This document shows positions 1-11,105 of a stretch of 64,000 nt of DNA, piece after piece (within the stretch, counting starts at the first letter, position 1; every line of letters begins with the position of its first letter). Made by a program: the position numbers and the translations under genes. The stretch lies in the NCBI RefSeq assembly GCF_000143415.4, contig NW_003314280.1:186001-250000 (forward strand), in the 5' to 3' direction. The notes beneath the pieces are model-generated. The model saw only the letters and a list, made by a program, of their open reading frames with translations. It was not told where the DNA came from and did not search any database. The stretch comes from Selaginella moellendorffii (Eukaryota > Streptophyta > Lycopodiopsida > Selaginellales > Selaginellaceae).

Positions 1-1
1 A

Positions 2-1651
2 ATGGCGTTTATGCTGGTTCCTGAAGCAAACATGAGGCTACCGAAAAACAGCTATGGGTTTTACATGGGGCTTTTGAACGAAACCATGCAAGGAAACAAC
101 TCGACGCATATGCTAGCTGTGGAATTTGACGATGTGCTCAACACAGATGTTGGAGACCCCAGCGCAAGTCACGCAGGGGTGGATATCAACAGCGTCATCT
201 CGGTCGCCACTGCCAACTTGACAGGAGAGTTCAACCTGACGGCAAACTATACGCTGACTGCTTGGATTGAATACGACGCTACGACGGACTGCCTGGAAGT
301 TAGGATGGCAAGGAACAGTACGGAAAGGCCGCGCGAGTTCCTCCTCAGGACGAACTTCAGCTCCCGGGGCTGGAAACTGTCGGGTGTATTGAATCAAGAG
401 CGGATGTACGTGGGGTTTTCGGCAGCAACGGGGCAGGATTGCTTCCAGTTTCACAGGCTGTATGCCTGGAATTTTACAATGTCCCGGGTGACGAAGTGCA
501 ATGGCGTGGACTGTCCAGTGGTGAAGGTTCTGGTCGCGCTTTCGGTGGCTCTTGCTCTGGCCTTGATGGTGGCACTTGCCATGGTTGTGGTCTTTCGACG
601 TACCAAAAAGATCGCCTACACCATTCACATGCCAGAGTCCGTTGGCATCACTCGGTTCTCATTCAAGGAGCTTCGGTCTGCCACCAGAGGATTCTCCAAA
701 AAGCTGCTGCTGGGCCGCGGAGGTTTTGCCAGCGTCTACAAGGGCACTCTAAAGGATAGAACCGCGGTCGCGATCAAGTATTTGAACAGGGACAAGGCGG
801 AAGCAGACTCGGAAAACAGCATCGCACAGTTTGTCGCGGAGATACGAGTGATTGGTCAGCTCCGGCACCGGAATCTCGTGGGACTCAAGGGATTCTGCTT
901 CGAGAGAGCAAAGTTTTGCCTCGTCTACGAGTACATGCCAAATAGGAGCTTGGACAAGCACCTGTTTGATCCGAAGGGCAAGCTGGAGTGGCATCAGAGG
1001 CTGGCTATCTTGAGAGGAGTAGCGGAAGGTCTGGCATTTCTTCACGAAGGGTGGCAACAGCGCGTTCTCCATCGAGACGTCAAGGCAGCCAATGTTCTAC
1101 TAGACGCATCTTTTGGTGCCAAGCTGGGGGACTTTGGCTTCTCCAAGCTGGTAGATCACGGAACGGGCAGCTGGTACATGACAGCAGTGGGAACAACGGG
1201 ATACATGGCACCGGAGCTCTACACTGGAAGAGCAACCGAAAGAAGCGACGTCTACAGTTTTGGGATCCTGGCTCTGGAAGTGGTGAGCGGCCGACGAGCT
1301 ACGTCGCTGAGCAAAGACAAGAACGACGAGGACAGCGTGCTACTTGACTGGGTGCGGGAGTTGGCTTGCGATGGGCGGGACATGGAAGCCGTGGATCCCA
1401 GGCTCCATGAAGCAGCAGCAAGAGCGGAGGACATAGTTCGCGCAATTCGCCTGGGACTACACTGCTGTCAGCTGGAGGCGTATAAGCGGCCAACCATGCG
1501 GGCGTGCTGCCAACTTTTGCAGTCGAATGCTGCGTGCCTGGAAGCGCCTCCGATGCCAGCCATTGTTTCCAGCCCTTCCGTCAGAGGCTTGAGCCTCGAC
1601 GGCAGCGGCGAAGGCTTCAACGTCGATGATGATGCAAATCACTCGTCATGA
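2..1651 (+). CDS. L-type lectin receptor kinase, 5' end outside window
   Basis: Probable plasma-membrane receptor-like Ser/Thr kinase of the legume-lectin class. The open frame runs in from the window edge, so the signal peptide and first part of the lectin domain are missing. Residues about 1-165 match the C-terminal half of a legume lectin fold, including the typical stretch VEFDDVLN (normally VEFDT..N). A strongly hydrophobic membrane segment lies at about 175-197. The kinase domain (about 225-500) has the glycine loop GRGGFASVYKG, the AIK lysine, HRDVKAANVLLD, DFG in GDFGFSK and GYMAPELY, so it looks like an active RD kinase. No intron is needed, as usual in this family. The short C-terminal tail ends with an Asp/Asn-rich stretch. 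The extracellular ligand cannot be told from the sequence. Confidence 0.9.
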   Translation: MAFMLVPEANMRLPKNSYGFYMGLLNETMQGNNSTHMLAVEFDDVLNTDVGDPSASHAGVDINSVISVATANLTGEFNLTANYTLTAWIEYDATTDCLEVRMARNSTERPREFLLRTNFSSRGWKLSGVLNQERMYVGFSAATGQDCFQFHRLYAWNFTMSRVTKCNGVDCPVVKVLVALSVALALALMVALAMVVVFRRTKKIAYTIHMPESVGITRFSFKELRSATRGFSKKLLLGRGGFASVYKGTLKDRTAVAIKYLNRDKAEADSENSIAQFVAEIRVIGQLRHRNLVGLKGFCFERAKFCLVYEYMPNRSLDKHLFDPKGKLEWHQRLAILRGVAEGLAFLHEGWQQRVLHRDVKAANVLLDASFGAKLGDFGFSKLVDHGTGSWYMTAVGTTGYMAPELYTGRATERSDVYSFGILALEVVSGRRATSLSKDKNDEDSVLLDWVRELACDGRDMEAVDPRLHEAAARAEDIVRAIRLGLHCCQLEAYKRPTMRACCQLLQSNAACLEAPPMPAIVSSPSVRGLSLDGSGEGFNVDDDANHSS

Positions 1652-1796
1652 GCTGTTTAGATCTGAATCCGGCTGCTCGGAAGATGTGTTTTGGACGACG
1701 CCGCTGAGTGATGAACAGTGAGCATTTGTCGCGTTTGAGAGGCTTCTTCTTACCTGGCAAGGGGTTGTATTGCTCGCCGTAATCACAGGGACGGCT

Positions 1797-3909
1797 ATGG
1801 CCTCGCCAATGCAAGCCGCCAAGATGCCATGTCTGCTGTGGAGTAGCTGGACAACCTTGCATTCGCGCGCACAAGAGAAGCAGCAATGGCGTTCTTGGAG
1901 AAGCCAGAAGAGCTTTCGGCCCAAAGTGCTGGAGGTTAGCAACCGCTTGTCAGCCTCACTGATATCTCCTTGCCAAGGCCAGCCACTGTTTTGCTTGATA
2001 GCATCCTGTGCCGCGCTTGCTCAAGTAAGTCTAGTCTTGACTTTGCAAGAGGAGATGTTGTTGCATGGACAGGTATTGGAAGGACGAACAAAGTGGGGTG
2101 AGCATCTATCTTCGCCGGTGCTGTCAATGGCGTCTGGAATGCTTCTTTCGTCCCTTCAAGTCATTCCCACAGCCGCACCAGTCTACGAGAATGTAAGTTC
2201 TGGCTCTCTGTTTTTCTGCTAACATATTGCACGCAGGTACTGAAGATAGCGATGCCAATGGCGGTGGCACTCACTCTTTTGGAAACTGATGTGCAGCGGG
2301 CCTTCACAGATGCTGGTAAGAAGTTGCTACTTTTTTGTGTCTCGATCAATACCCCTAGGCTATCTAGTGGCATGGAAATGCGTTTGCAAGGTTCTACGCT
2401 CAAGGCCTTCTGGATCGGAGCCGCGGGAACGATACTTGGGACACTTGTGGCCTTTTGGATTGTTGGGAGGCATCTTGGACCTGATGGCTGGAAGGCTAGT
2501 ATACCTGCAACTCCCGCTTGACTTTTCAAGAATTTCTCTTGTAGCAGATTGCGTCGTGTCTTTGTGCCAGTTATGTTGGTGGCAGCATCAACTATGCAGC
2601 CACTGCGCAGGTAAGGAAGTTGGTTTTTTTGTTTCCTTTCTTTTTCTATCGTCTGACGATTTGGAGTACGAATATAAGGCGCTCGAGCTGAGCTCGGGGA
2701 GCACCCTTGCCGCTGGAATCGCTGCTGATAATCTTGCAATGGTTCTCTACTTCGGCATTATCATGTGGATACCCGCTGACACTCGGAGACCACCTCCACA
2801 TATTACTCGAGGTTTGCTGAAATTCTTACTCTGTTTACGAAGACTGACTTGTTTTATTTATTACAGAGGAGGCTTCTGAACTTGACGCAAAACCAACAAG
2901 CGAAACAGTCATCGTATCTCTTGCTGTCGCTGCTGCATCATGCACCATTGGCAACGCTCTCGCGGCACTTCTTCCCTCCACATTCGCAGGCAGGTCTCTT
3001 CAGCACGCTTGGATCACTCATCTAATTCTTGAAATGTTTCCAGGTTGTGGCTTGGCCATCATGGCGCTTGTGGCGTCTGCATTTTCAGCAGTTGCAGCGA
3101 GGGCGTGCCATTCCCAATCCCATTCTCGTTCCGCAAGAGGCACCAGCGTAGCCGTGTTTGCGGGCTCTCAAGTCATTGGTGGCGCTCTCATGCTCCTCTT
3201 TTTCGCAGTGGTACGTACCATGCGCTTTTGTCTCCCGCGCGCCTAATCTTTCGAGAGCGTTTGCAGGTTGGTGCATCCTGCAGCATACGTGACGCCGTTT
3301 CAGCTGGCTGGCCTCTCTTCACTTTTATCCTTCTTTTGCTCTTGGTAAGAGGCATGAAATCGAGCTCTCTCATCCCGTGACCACGTGATTCGCAGACTCA
3401 CCTGGGCTTTACACTCGGCCTTGGATCGCAGTGCAAGATCCCAATGCGCGCGGTACCTATAGGTTCCCTTTGGACGACGCTTCTAACTAGGATTGTTTTT
3501 CAGCTATTGGTTGCATCGAATGCTAATATAGGCGGTCCGGCAACCGCTGCGGCAATGGCGAACGCTCGTTGCTGGAAAGAACTGGTTGGTACGTTGGTAC
3601 ACACGCAATCAACATCTCTAAGCCTGTGAATTGCAGATTCGGCCTTCAATATTGGTGGGAACACTGGGATACACGATTGGAACGGTCATTGGATGCGTGC
3701 TGGGAACAAGCACGCTGAGAACCATGACCCCTTTGTAAGTTTTTCTTTCCGACTTTGTACGATACGATGTCAGCGTTGCGTCAGTTGCTTTGCACCTCGT
3801 GGCTGATCCAACACCAGGCATTGTCTTGATTGTGCGGCCTTTTGAAAAAACAATAAAGAGCTCACACCTGTGCATGAGGATCAACCACAGGTTGGACGAC
3901 AAAGCTTGA
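1797..3909 (+). CDS. DUF819 family integral membrane protein, probably plastid-targeted
   Basis: Multi-exon gene for a polytopic membrane protein of the DUF819 (YjcL-like) family, whose function is unknown. Splicing short exons gives KWGEHLSS...SSLQVIPTAAPVY, then IAMPMAVALTLLETDVQ, several hydrophobic helices, and the family hallmark ASNANIGGPATAAAMA near 3510-3560, followed by GTLGYTIGTVIGCVLG. The first two introns are placed at 2025-2072 and from 2193; the last is about 40 bases, joining TMTP to FVASVALHLVADPTPG. The N-terminal 50 residues from the ATG at 1797 are rich in Ser, Arg and Lys and poor in acids, like a chloroplast transit peptide; this is inference. The start and the last exon (stop at 3907-3909) are the least certain parts. 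Confidence 0.75.
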
Positions 3910-4105
3910 TATTCATTCCATTGTCCCGTTTTAGAGACTTGCCTAGAGCACTTGGGGACGACACTTTCGTTCCCCTTTTCTTCTTCTTTGTCGCCTTGTT
4001 CTTGTCAAACGCGCCCGGGTCTCGCTTCTTCCTTCCGCTGCAACATCCCCTCGCTCGCTTCATCAGACATACTGTTAGAGTTTATATACTTCTCGGAAAA
4101 GCGCC

Positions 4106-5838
4106 ATGTTGTCGCAGCAAGGACGGTTGCATGGCTACCTGATGCTCGCCCAGCTCGCCTTTGCAGGGTTTGAGATTCTGTCGCGCATCGCACTCGCTAC
4201 TGGCACGCATCCACTGGCTTTCACATTTTATCGCAACTGCGTTGCATCACTGGTACTTGGAGTGGTAGCAGCCTGGACAGAGAGGTAAGATTCATCTTTG
4301 TTTGTGCTCATCCATGTCGATCCCGGGATATACAGCGAGCACAAGCGGCCACAGCTTGGGACCCTGCTCTACTTGTTTGGACTGGGATTCCTCGGGTGAG
4401 TCACGAAGCCACGACACAGTGATAAGAATTAGAGTTCACCATTGGCCTTTGGTTTCCAGCGTCACCGTTAATCAAGTCTGCTACTTGGCAGGGCTCAAGT
4501 ACACATCGGCCATCTTCGCCTCGGCCATGCGAAACTCGACTCCAGTCTTCACTTTCGTCATAGCCGCTCTGTGGAGGTGTGTGATACTGGTGTGTGATAC
4601 TGATAGATCTATATTTTCTTCGTTTTGACACTAGGCTGGAGAAAGTTGATCTAAAGAGACGAGATGGACAGCTCAAAATTTTTGGTTCTTTGCTGGGACT
4701 GTGTGGCTCGCTTATTCTCTCCATCTATAGGGGACCCGTTGTCATCAAGAGCAATATCTCCATCTCTTCAACTGCAGGGACCACTAGGTCACATATCAAG
4801 GCCGACGCCAGGAAAACTCTTCACTTGCTGTGGTTTAGCGTCTCCATGCTATCCTGGCAGATCGGAGCGTTCTTCTTGACACTTGCTTGCATCGCCTTTG
4901 GAGGCTTTCTCATTCTCCAGGTATGAAACGCCGCTCTTTATTTACACTACACTATCTCTAACGTTGTTTCATATGCTCTAGGCGCCAGTGCTGGACAGGT
5001 ATCCATCCCCGGTTTCGTTTGCAGCGTTTACATGCCTCTCAAGTGTGATCCAGACGCCATTACTGGGAGCTTTTTCCAAGTGGAATAACTGGAAGATCAC
5101 GTCCACTTCAGAAGCTCTAGCCATCCTGTATGCTGTAAGACACTTCTGATCAAGGCTTCTTTCACTTTCTGCTGATCAAGTATCAACTTTGGCGCAGGGA
5201 GTGATTGGTTCTGCTCTCGTGTCTTCGATTCAGTCATGGGGAGTCCTTACACAGGGACCGGTGATCGTTGCCGCGTACCAGCCACTGGAAACGATTTTCA
5301 CAGCTCTCTTCAGCATGGTGTTCCTCAAGGAAGACCTGCAGCTGGGAAGGTACGTGTGCCACAATGTTATCACTTTCAAGAAGCAAAACTTGACCAGCGT
5401 GATCACCGCAGCATCATAGGGGGGAGCGTTGTCATCGTCGGCTTGTACGCACTGATTTGGGGGCAGAGCCAGGAGCAGCTCTTGGATGAAGCAGCAGCAC
5501 ATCAACTCCCGGAAACAGTGCTCGGCCTAAACATCATTCCACAGTCACTCTTGCAGTATCCACTTCGTAGGTTCTCGTGCGACCTTGAGACGAGGAGAGA
5601 CGAGCATCGAGCCGATGACGCACAAGCAGTTCATAGGAGGCATTCGCTCGCAGCTCTCACCAACGACAATGCAGGAGCCCAAGGACCTCTTCGCCGAATG
5701 TCGTCAACGTTTCGGAGCCTTCTAAGGGAATTTGAAAGAGGTCCAAACCCGAACGATCTAGAGAATCAGCAGCTGCTACGTGAAACCACAGACTCAGCCT
5801 CAGTAGTAGATACACAAACTCAAAGAGTCACCTTGTAA
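4106..5838 (+). CDS. WAT1-related (EamA/DMT) transporter
   Basis: Plant drug/metabolite-superfamily transporter of the nodulin MtN21/WAT1 group, expected to have ten membrane helices in two EamA repeats and to sit in plasma membrane or tonoplast. Exons read MLSQQGRLHGYLMLAQLAFA, then HPLAFTFYRNCVASLVLG, VNQVCYLAGLKYTSAIFASA with NSTPVFTFVIAALWR, the second half APVLDRYPSPVSF, GVIGSALVSSIQSWGVLTQG, and PVIVAAYQPLETIFTALFS followed by FLKEDLQLGR and IIGGSVVIVGLYALIWG. These are family landmarks in the right order. About six introns of 50-90 bases interrupt it. The hydrophilic C-terminal tail after the last helix is about 125 residues and longer than in many homologues. Substrate (auxin, amino acids or other) cannot be assigned. 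Confidence 0.88.
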
Positions 5839-5912
5839 CACTCGTAGCTGGTGTTGCATGCAAAGAAGTTCCATATATTACATAGACACACGTACAAAAC
5901 TAGGCACTCGCT

Positions 5913-8363
5913 TCATCTGTAGAAAAGCATCCAGAAACAAAGAGTGGCAACTAAGAGACTAGATGGCATGGCTAGTGCGTACGCTCGAGATGGCGGTGGT
6001 GCTGCGACTTGAACGGTAGGAGGTGTGGGTATGGGAGTTAAGGCTGGGGCTGTTACTGACGAGGGAAGCTTCTTGGTGCAAGTAAAGTTGCACTTGGTGG
6101 GGTTGACAACCTTGAAGATGCCAGCCGAAGTGAGCATGTACAGGTTTCTGCTGTTATCCTCGCCCCACGCAAACACAAACCCGATATCGGGAAGTGGACT
6201 GCCGCTCACATACTTACATGCCAGAGTCGAACCGGAGCAGCTGAAGTTCAGTGATGCACTCGTGTAGTTTCCACTGCCCTCGGGAGTTTCAGTGATTCCC
6301 CAGATGTTTCCTCCGTATAAATCAGCATAGAGGTACCTGCGATACCAAAGAATGTGAACTCATCTTACATAAGAGGCCTAGTACCTGCCGTAGAGACACG
6401 GATCCTGCAACGATCTCGAAACGGAGCCACCGATGATGGAGGCTGAGCCTTGCTCCTTGTTAACGCTGTCGTGGAGGTAAGTTGCAACGGGAAATATAGC
6501 TTGCAATGGATTTAGGCTCGTGTTTCCGCCTGGTGACCACGGGCCACTGTAATTCGCTACTCCATCAAACGTCCTCCATCCGTAATTCCCTCCTTTGGTA
6601 ACCAGGTTCACTTCTTCGTAGATGCTCTGCAACCGGCACAGAAACGCTTGATAAGCTCGTTTGATAAGCTCAGCAGCAAAAGCAGAGACAGAAATGTACA
6701 GACCTGTCCAACGTCCGTGCAGTAGAAGTACTCGGGTTTTGCGCTGTCAAAACTGCACCGCCAGGGATTCCGAAGGCCCAAAGCCCATATCTCAGGACGT
6801 GAATCGTTCTGCCGAAGGAATGGATTAGTTTCCGGAATGGAGTATTTTCCCCACAGTCCCAAGGTAGACACCTCCTGATCGGCTGCTCAGAAAGTTCAAG
6901 GTAAAAACGCGGCACCTCACGCTTAGAAAGAGAATCGACTCACTTGGCGTTTTGTCAATGTCGAGGCGAAGGATCTTCCCAAGTAGAGACTTTTTGTTCT
7001 GAGCAAAGTTGAAAGGATCGCCTATGCCACCTCCGTCTCCCATCATGAAATACAGGTACTTGTCCTGAGGTCCAAAGAGCAGTAAACCGCCGTGGTGAGT
7101 TGTGTAAGGAAGGCCCATGGACAGTATCCTCCTAACTTCGTTCGGGTTCGCTTTCAGAGCCTGGATACTAACAAAGATGAGAAAAAAGAAAGAATAAAAA
7201 ACAACTCTTTCTACCTGCGAAGGTGATATGGTTGCATTGCCGGCTGAGAATTCAGAGATGACACTCGAGTACTGGCAAGGAAGCGTCCCGTCGGAAGAGC
7301 GAACTTGGGAAGGGTCACAACCAACATCAGCGTTGCATGTACAGCGCGCGCCACCACAACCGGCCCACTTCTGCTTGTCGCAGTTGTAAGACACAAAGAA
7401 GCGGCCGTTTTTCACAAACTCGGGATGGAAGGCCACGGACATGAGGCCGAACTCTCTGTCAGATATGATGAAGTTGCTGATGTCGAGAAACGGAGCCGCC
7501 TTATCGACTTTGATGCTAGTGTTGGAGCCTTCGTCCGGAAGAAGAACAAGATATATCTGTCCCGTTTGCATCGCAACAAAGGCCCTGTTGGACCCATCCG
7601 GATGAGGAACAAGACCAATGGAGTTGTCCTCCCCAACCTTGTCAAAGCATACACCTGCAGGAGGCACGTCGCTTTGCTCTACGGTAAAGTTGTACGTGCT
7701 CCCATCGAAGCAAAACTGCCCCACCTCTTGAGGCAATCCCAAAGCCTCACAAAAGCTGGTATTCGACTGCCACTGCTCGATAAGTGTCTCGTTTGCAGAC
7801 GAGTTCTCCGACAGGCTCGAACCCGGTGGCAGCGTTCCCACAAGGCTGGGAGAAAATGGCGAGCCCGGGATGGTGAGGTTCTTGCAAGCATCCCAAACAT
7901 CGAAGCAGTATCCGCCTCCGCTGGAGGGCCCGGTGCTAGAGTTGCACAGCAGGGGGACGGATCGCAATCTCCTTCCACCAAACAAGTCAGCAGCGAAGGA
8001 GTCGCATTTCTATCCATGGAAAGAGAGAGCTCAATTCAAGCAGTTGTTTGAAGAAGAAGCCGTACCGAGCAAAGCACTTGCTTGATGTAGTTCGCGCAAG
8101 TTGCATCGGAGATATTCATAGCCGCAAACTGGGATCCAATGGCCGAATCGTCCGATGCCGAGCAGCACCCAGTCCCCGAGTACTGGGAGCAAAATCTGAG
8201 CTGACCGACATCCCGCAATGGAGCCTCTGTGACGAGAGAAACCCCTAAGAAAATTTCAAACTTGGTACCACTCACCTTGGTTGAGGCAAAGGGGAAGGGC
8301 TGAAGCAGTGTGTAGCAGCAGCAGCAGCAGCGGTAGCAACGAGGATAAGAGCAAAGCCGCCAT
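5913..8363 (-). CDS. HIPL-type glucose/sorbosone dehydrogenase-like protein, GPI-anchored
   Basis: Hedgehog-interacting-protein-like (HIPL) secreted protein: a signal peptide (MAALLLSSLLPLLLLLLHTA), a Cys-rich folate-receptor-like region, a six-bladed quinoprotein (GSDH) propeller and a hydrophobic C-terminus suited to GPI anchoring (ASSLLVATLC-like tail after a Pro/Thr/Ala stretch). The start at 8363 is chosen because it opens the signal peptide. Intron 1 follows PLCLNQ; intron 2 joins QVLCS to KCDSFAADLFGG, which restores the family motif. The propeller exons read GLVPHPDGSNRAFVAMQTGQ, FGLMSVAFHPEF, LLFGPQDKYLYFMMGDGGG, DIDKTP, ALGLRNPWRCSFD and FGWRTFDG-like VTKGGNYGWRTFDG. Expected outside the cell at the plasma membrane or wall; the reaction is not known for plant members. 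A broken copy of its first two exons lies at 15.2-15.5 kb. Confidence 0.88.
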
Positions 8364-8631
8364 CTCCCCCGATCCTCCTCCTCAATCCTCCTTTCGGAAG
8401 CAATCTGCTTTCCTCCCAGAGTCAACTCTCACGCATGGGACCCTACAGCCATAACTTTGTCCTGCTACTCACTTGACTCTTGCTTGCAGATGCGCAGTCG
8501 TGTTCCCCGTGTTGACTCGCAGCAGCTAGGTGCTACCAAAGAACCGCCGCGTTGAATCTCTGAAACTTCTAAACAATGCGCTGGCTTGGTATTTATCTAA
8601 TTACAGAACATTATCTCTCAGATAATGTACC

Positions 8632-8840
8632 TCATGACGCTCCTTCCATCGTGTAATCGTACTCAATTGTTGGAATGACCGACACCATGAACAGAACTAG
8701 CGTCAACAAGCCAATCCAAGCAGGGAAAACATCCACCCTTCGTGACTACAAAATCGGGATGATCTCCGGGCATGGGCATGGCAGTAAGGATGAACTGAGG
8801 CATGCTGCTCAGCCATGTGTGGATGGTCTTCAATTGTAAC
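8632..8840 (-). pseudogene. ATG3 3'-end relic
   Basis: On the minus strand this stretch matches the last two coding segments of the intact ATG3 gene (15730-16060): the stop region, the [11 protein letters not shown] end, and the neighbourhood of the active-site His-Pro-Cys segment down to the HTWLSSMPQF-like coding, with the same spacing. Frames are broken by small deletions (for example part of the FLKFMASV segment is missing). The spacer between this relic and the HIPL start (8364-8631) is also recognisably the same as the spacer between ATG3 and the HIPL relic at 15480-15730, so the piece belongs to a duplicated block and was not captured alone. Confidence 0.8.
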
Positions 8841-8943
8841 ATATGAAAAATGTCCGCAAGCTTATTGTTTGATGGAACGCAGAGAAGAATGATTTGTCCA
8901 TCTAAAACTTTCTCTTGGACGAAGATGTTGTGGCGTGATAAAC

Positions 8944-8994
8944 TTTGATCCTGAGCTTGTCTTCGAAGATGTCAGTCAAGATCATGCTCGTCAC
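8944..8994 (+). pseudogene. Inverted ATG3 exon relic
   Basis: The plus strand encodes [15 protein letters not shown], the same peptide that intact ATG3 encodes on the minus strand near 16060-16112. About 45 of 51 bases agree. Its orientation is opposite to the other ATG3 relic just to the left, so a small inversion happened inside the decaying copy. An open frame of 73 codons (8935-9156) runs through it but is a chimera of relics and not a believable gene. Confidence 0.75.
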
Positions 8995-9010
8995 ACGATG
9001 AGCATTTCAC

Positions 9011-9043
9011 TAATTCCTGTCACTCTGCTTCGTCCACTGCAAC
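9011..9043 (-). pseudogene. PEX14 3'-end relic
   Basis: About 33 bases match 18359-18391, which hold the stop codon and last codons (EVTVEEAE) of the intact PEX14 gene. A run of 20 bases is identical and there are only about two differences overall. Orientation relative to the plus strand is the same as in the PEX14 gene. The match is short, but PEX14 is the gene expected next in the duplicated block. Confidence 0.6.
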
Positions 9044-9213
9044 GCTGTAGAGAGGGCTACGAGAGGCTGCAGCAATCAGCTTGGGGCTGCATTGAAGAGA
9101 TTGACACGCGCATTGCTCGAGAGAAAGAGTGGAAGGTCGTTCTTGCTAGAACTTGACACATGGCAAGAACAAAAATGATGAAAGCAAAAGGATACAGACC
9201 AAATTGCCCCTTC

Positions 9214-10701
9214 CTACATACCAGATATCATACCTGATATCTGTTTACCTTGATGTCCGCCGTCCTCCATTGTTTCTCCACTATGCTTGTCATCACGTCT
9301 TGCTTTCCCCAACAATCGCTTCCTATCAACTTCCGCTATCAACTTCTCTGGACTAAGTGGATCACATGCCTTCTCGAGCAGGGCAACGTCTCTGGCAGTA
9401 GCTTCATACCACTCTTGGGACAAAACCTCCGTGATCAGGGCACCGCCAAAGCCAACCAGCTTAACATGCAGCTTCCCAGCCTCGTCGACTTTGCTCACAA
9501 CCTTGGACGTGTTGATGTCGCGGATGGCAATCCCACGCTTGTGGATCGCGCGCAAGCACTCCATCGCCTGCTTCAGAGTCTCCCCCTCGTCACTTAAGAT
9601 GAACTTCGAAGGATTGGAGCACTGCTCGAGCTCGCTGAAACCACCGTCGGTCATCATAACGAAGACGAACATCGCCCCCTTGAGGAACCCCCACGACAGA
9701 AGCTTGGGAACCGCAGAGCCCTGTACGTTCTTGAGCCTCGTGTAGCAGTCCACCTCCGTAGCAAGCTTGGCGAGACCGAGATTGATACCAGCCTTGTACT
9801 GGCTTGTCAAGTCCCTGATCTTCACCACCACGTCTTGTCCAGCATACTTCGCTCGAACAGCAAACACCGTCTGGTTAGCGTTGCCATCGCGATGCAGCGG
9901 TAGCGTATCCACTTGCCTCAGATCTTCGAACTTGAATCCATCGTCCGTGACTGCCTTGTCGACGATCTTGCGTGGATCGATGTTGCTCAGCTTGCACACG
10001 AGCTCCAAGATCTCAAGGACGGGGGAGAAGTCGAGCTTGGGCAGCACGCTCCTCACGCCCGTCAGCGGTGGCAGTCCTTCCTTCCTCGCCACCTCCACTG
10101 CGAAGCCGAGCGCCATGAGCGGATTGTTCATGGCGGGCGACGAGACCAGGAGCTCATTCGCCGTAGCCCTCTTGCAGAGCCACGACGAGTTGAGATTCGT
10201 GAGCACCCCAAAGCGAGCTCCCGTGATCTCCATGTAATTCACGAGCCTGTCTTGCACCAGGTCCAGCTTGTCGGGCAAGTTGAAGAAGTCGAGCAAGAAG
10301 AGTAGAACTGGAGTGGCGTCGCCCCGGCGGAACAAGCATCCTTCCGGCCTCGCAATGGCGCCTGACTCGAAAGATCCAAAGATTTCCTCGTTTTTGTCGC
10401 GGAAAAGACCTACCATTTGCGAGAGGTAGTTCCAGTAATAGATCGTGAAGAAGGGGTAGAGAGGGGGTCGATCGGGCAGCTGACCATACCAAGACTGGAT
10501 GTCCGCTTCGATATCCCACCTCCCTACACTATAGCCGCCGCGATGCATCAAGTCGCCAAGCGGTGCTAGTGGCCCCATAATCAACAACTTCTTGACAGGG
10601 TCGGGAACCTTGGGATACGGCATCGTCATGGCGTGCTTGAGAGGTACCAGGGCAAGCCGCGCATGGAAGGCAAGCAGTGGATGCTCCTTTTCCTCCGCCA
10701 T
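9214..10701 (-). CDS. Intronless protein kinase-like protein, probable pseudokinase
   Basis: A 495-residue intronless frame. The N-terminal half (to about 245) is not recognised; it is rich in hydrophobic and aromatic residues (YPFFTIYYWNYLSQMVGLF) without a clear membrane segment. The C-terminal half looks like a kinase fold: a lysine in DVVVKIRD (strand 3), a glutamate in ATEVDCYTRL (helix C), a hinge at FVFVMMTDGG, a catalytic-loop-like RGIAIRDINTSKVV and a magnesium-loop-like KLVGFGGA. In this alignment the loop Asp is kept, but the Asn five residues later is Lys and the DFG Asp is Gly, so metal binding and catalysis are doubtful. The tail is hydrophilic. No introns, unlike its neighbours, and a position between two halves of a segmental duplication suggest a retrocopy or a mobile lineage-specific family. 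Confidence 0.65.
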   Translation of the reverse strand: MAEEKEHPLLAFHARLALVPLKHAMTMPYPKVPDPVKKLLIMGPLAPLGDLMHRGGYSVGRWDIEADIQSWYGQLPDRPPLYPFFTIYYWNYLSQMVGLFRDKNEEIFGSFESGAIARPEGCLFRRGDATPVLLFLLDFFNLPDKLDLVQDRLVNYMEITGARFGVLTNLNSSWLCKRATANELLVSSPAMNNPLMALGFAVEVARKEGLPPLTGVRSVLPKLDFSPVLEILELVCKLSNIDPRKIVDKAVTDDGFKFEDLRQVDTLPLHRDGNANQTVFAVRAKYAGQDVVVKIRDLTSQYKAGINLGLAKLATEVDCYTRLKNVQGSAVPKLLSWGFLKGAMFVFVMMTDGGFSELEQCSNPSKFILSDEGETLKQAMECLRAIHKRGIAIRDINTSKVVSKVDEAGKLHVKLVGFGGALITEVLSQEWYEATARDVALLEKACDPLSPEKLIAEVDRKRLLGKARRDDKHSGETMEDGGHQGKQISGMISGM

Positions 10702-10924
10702 TGTCGAAAACCAAAAACCCTAGAGTCCCAGGCGAGATGAGATGCAATCTATCCGTGCAAGAGCATTGGCAAGCTTGAGCGCCTCTTGTGTTTTTGTAGC
10801 ACCATGCCATCAGGGTTGAATCTTGGCAACTATTTACAAATAAAAAAACAAAATAATTTGCTCATGTATGGTTTGCTTAGTATTATTATTCTTACTTAAT
10901 TGATCAAATAAAAGTTTATAATTA

Positions 10925-11105
10925 TAACCATGTTTATAATTTATAAATATAAGATTAATTTTATTGCACCTTTAAATGGTAGAATAAAAAAGAATATACT
11001 AGAAAGTGTTTAAGAAAGTTTAAAAATTATAAACATGTTTATAAATTATAATACAAGATTAATTTAAATAAATAGCAACAATTAAATGGTAGAATATCCT
11101 AGAAT
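10925..11105. repeat. Imperfect direct repeat in AT-rich island
   Basis: Two adjacent copies of about 80-90 bases share the ordered blocks CATGTTTATAA, AAGATTAATTT and AAATGGTAGAATA. The first copy runs about 10928-10990 and the second about 11031-11095. It looks like a local tandem duplication. Confidence 0.7.

Noticed and set aside
113-628. Long minus-strand frame of 171 codons
   Set aside because: Shadow of the lectin receptor kinase; no domain and composition is the complement of the coding strand.
8935-9156. 73-codon plus-strand frame beginning with an ATG3-like peptide
   Set aside because: It joins an inverted ATG3 exon relic, a PEX14 3' relic and unknown sequence; it is a chimera of debris and not a gene.
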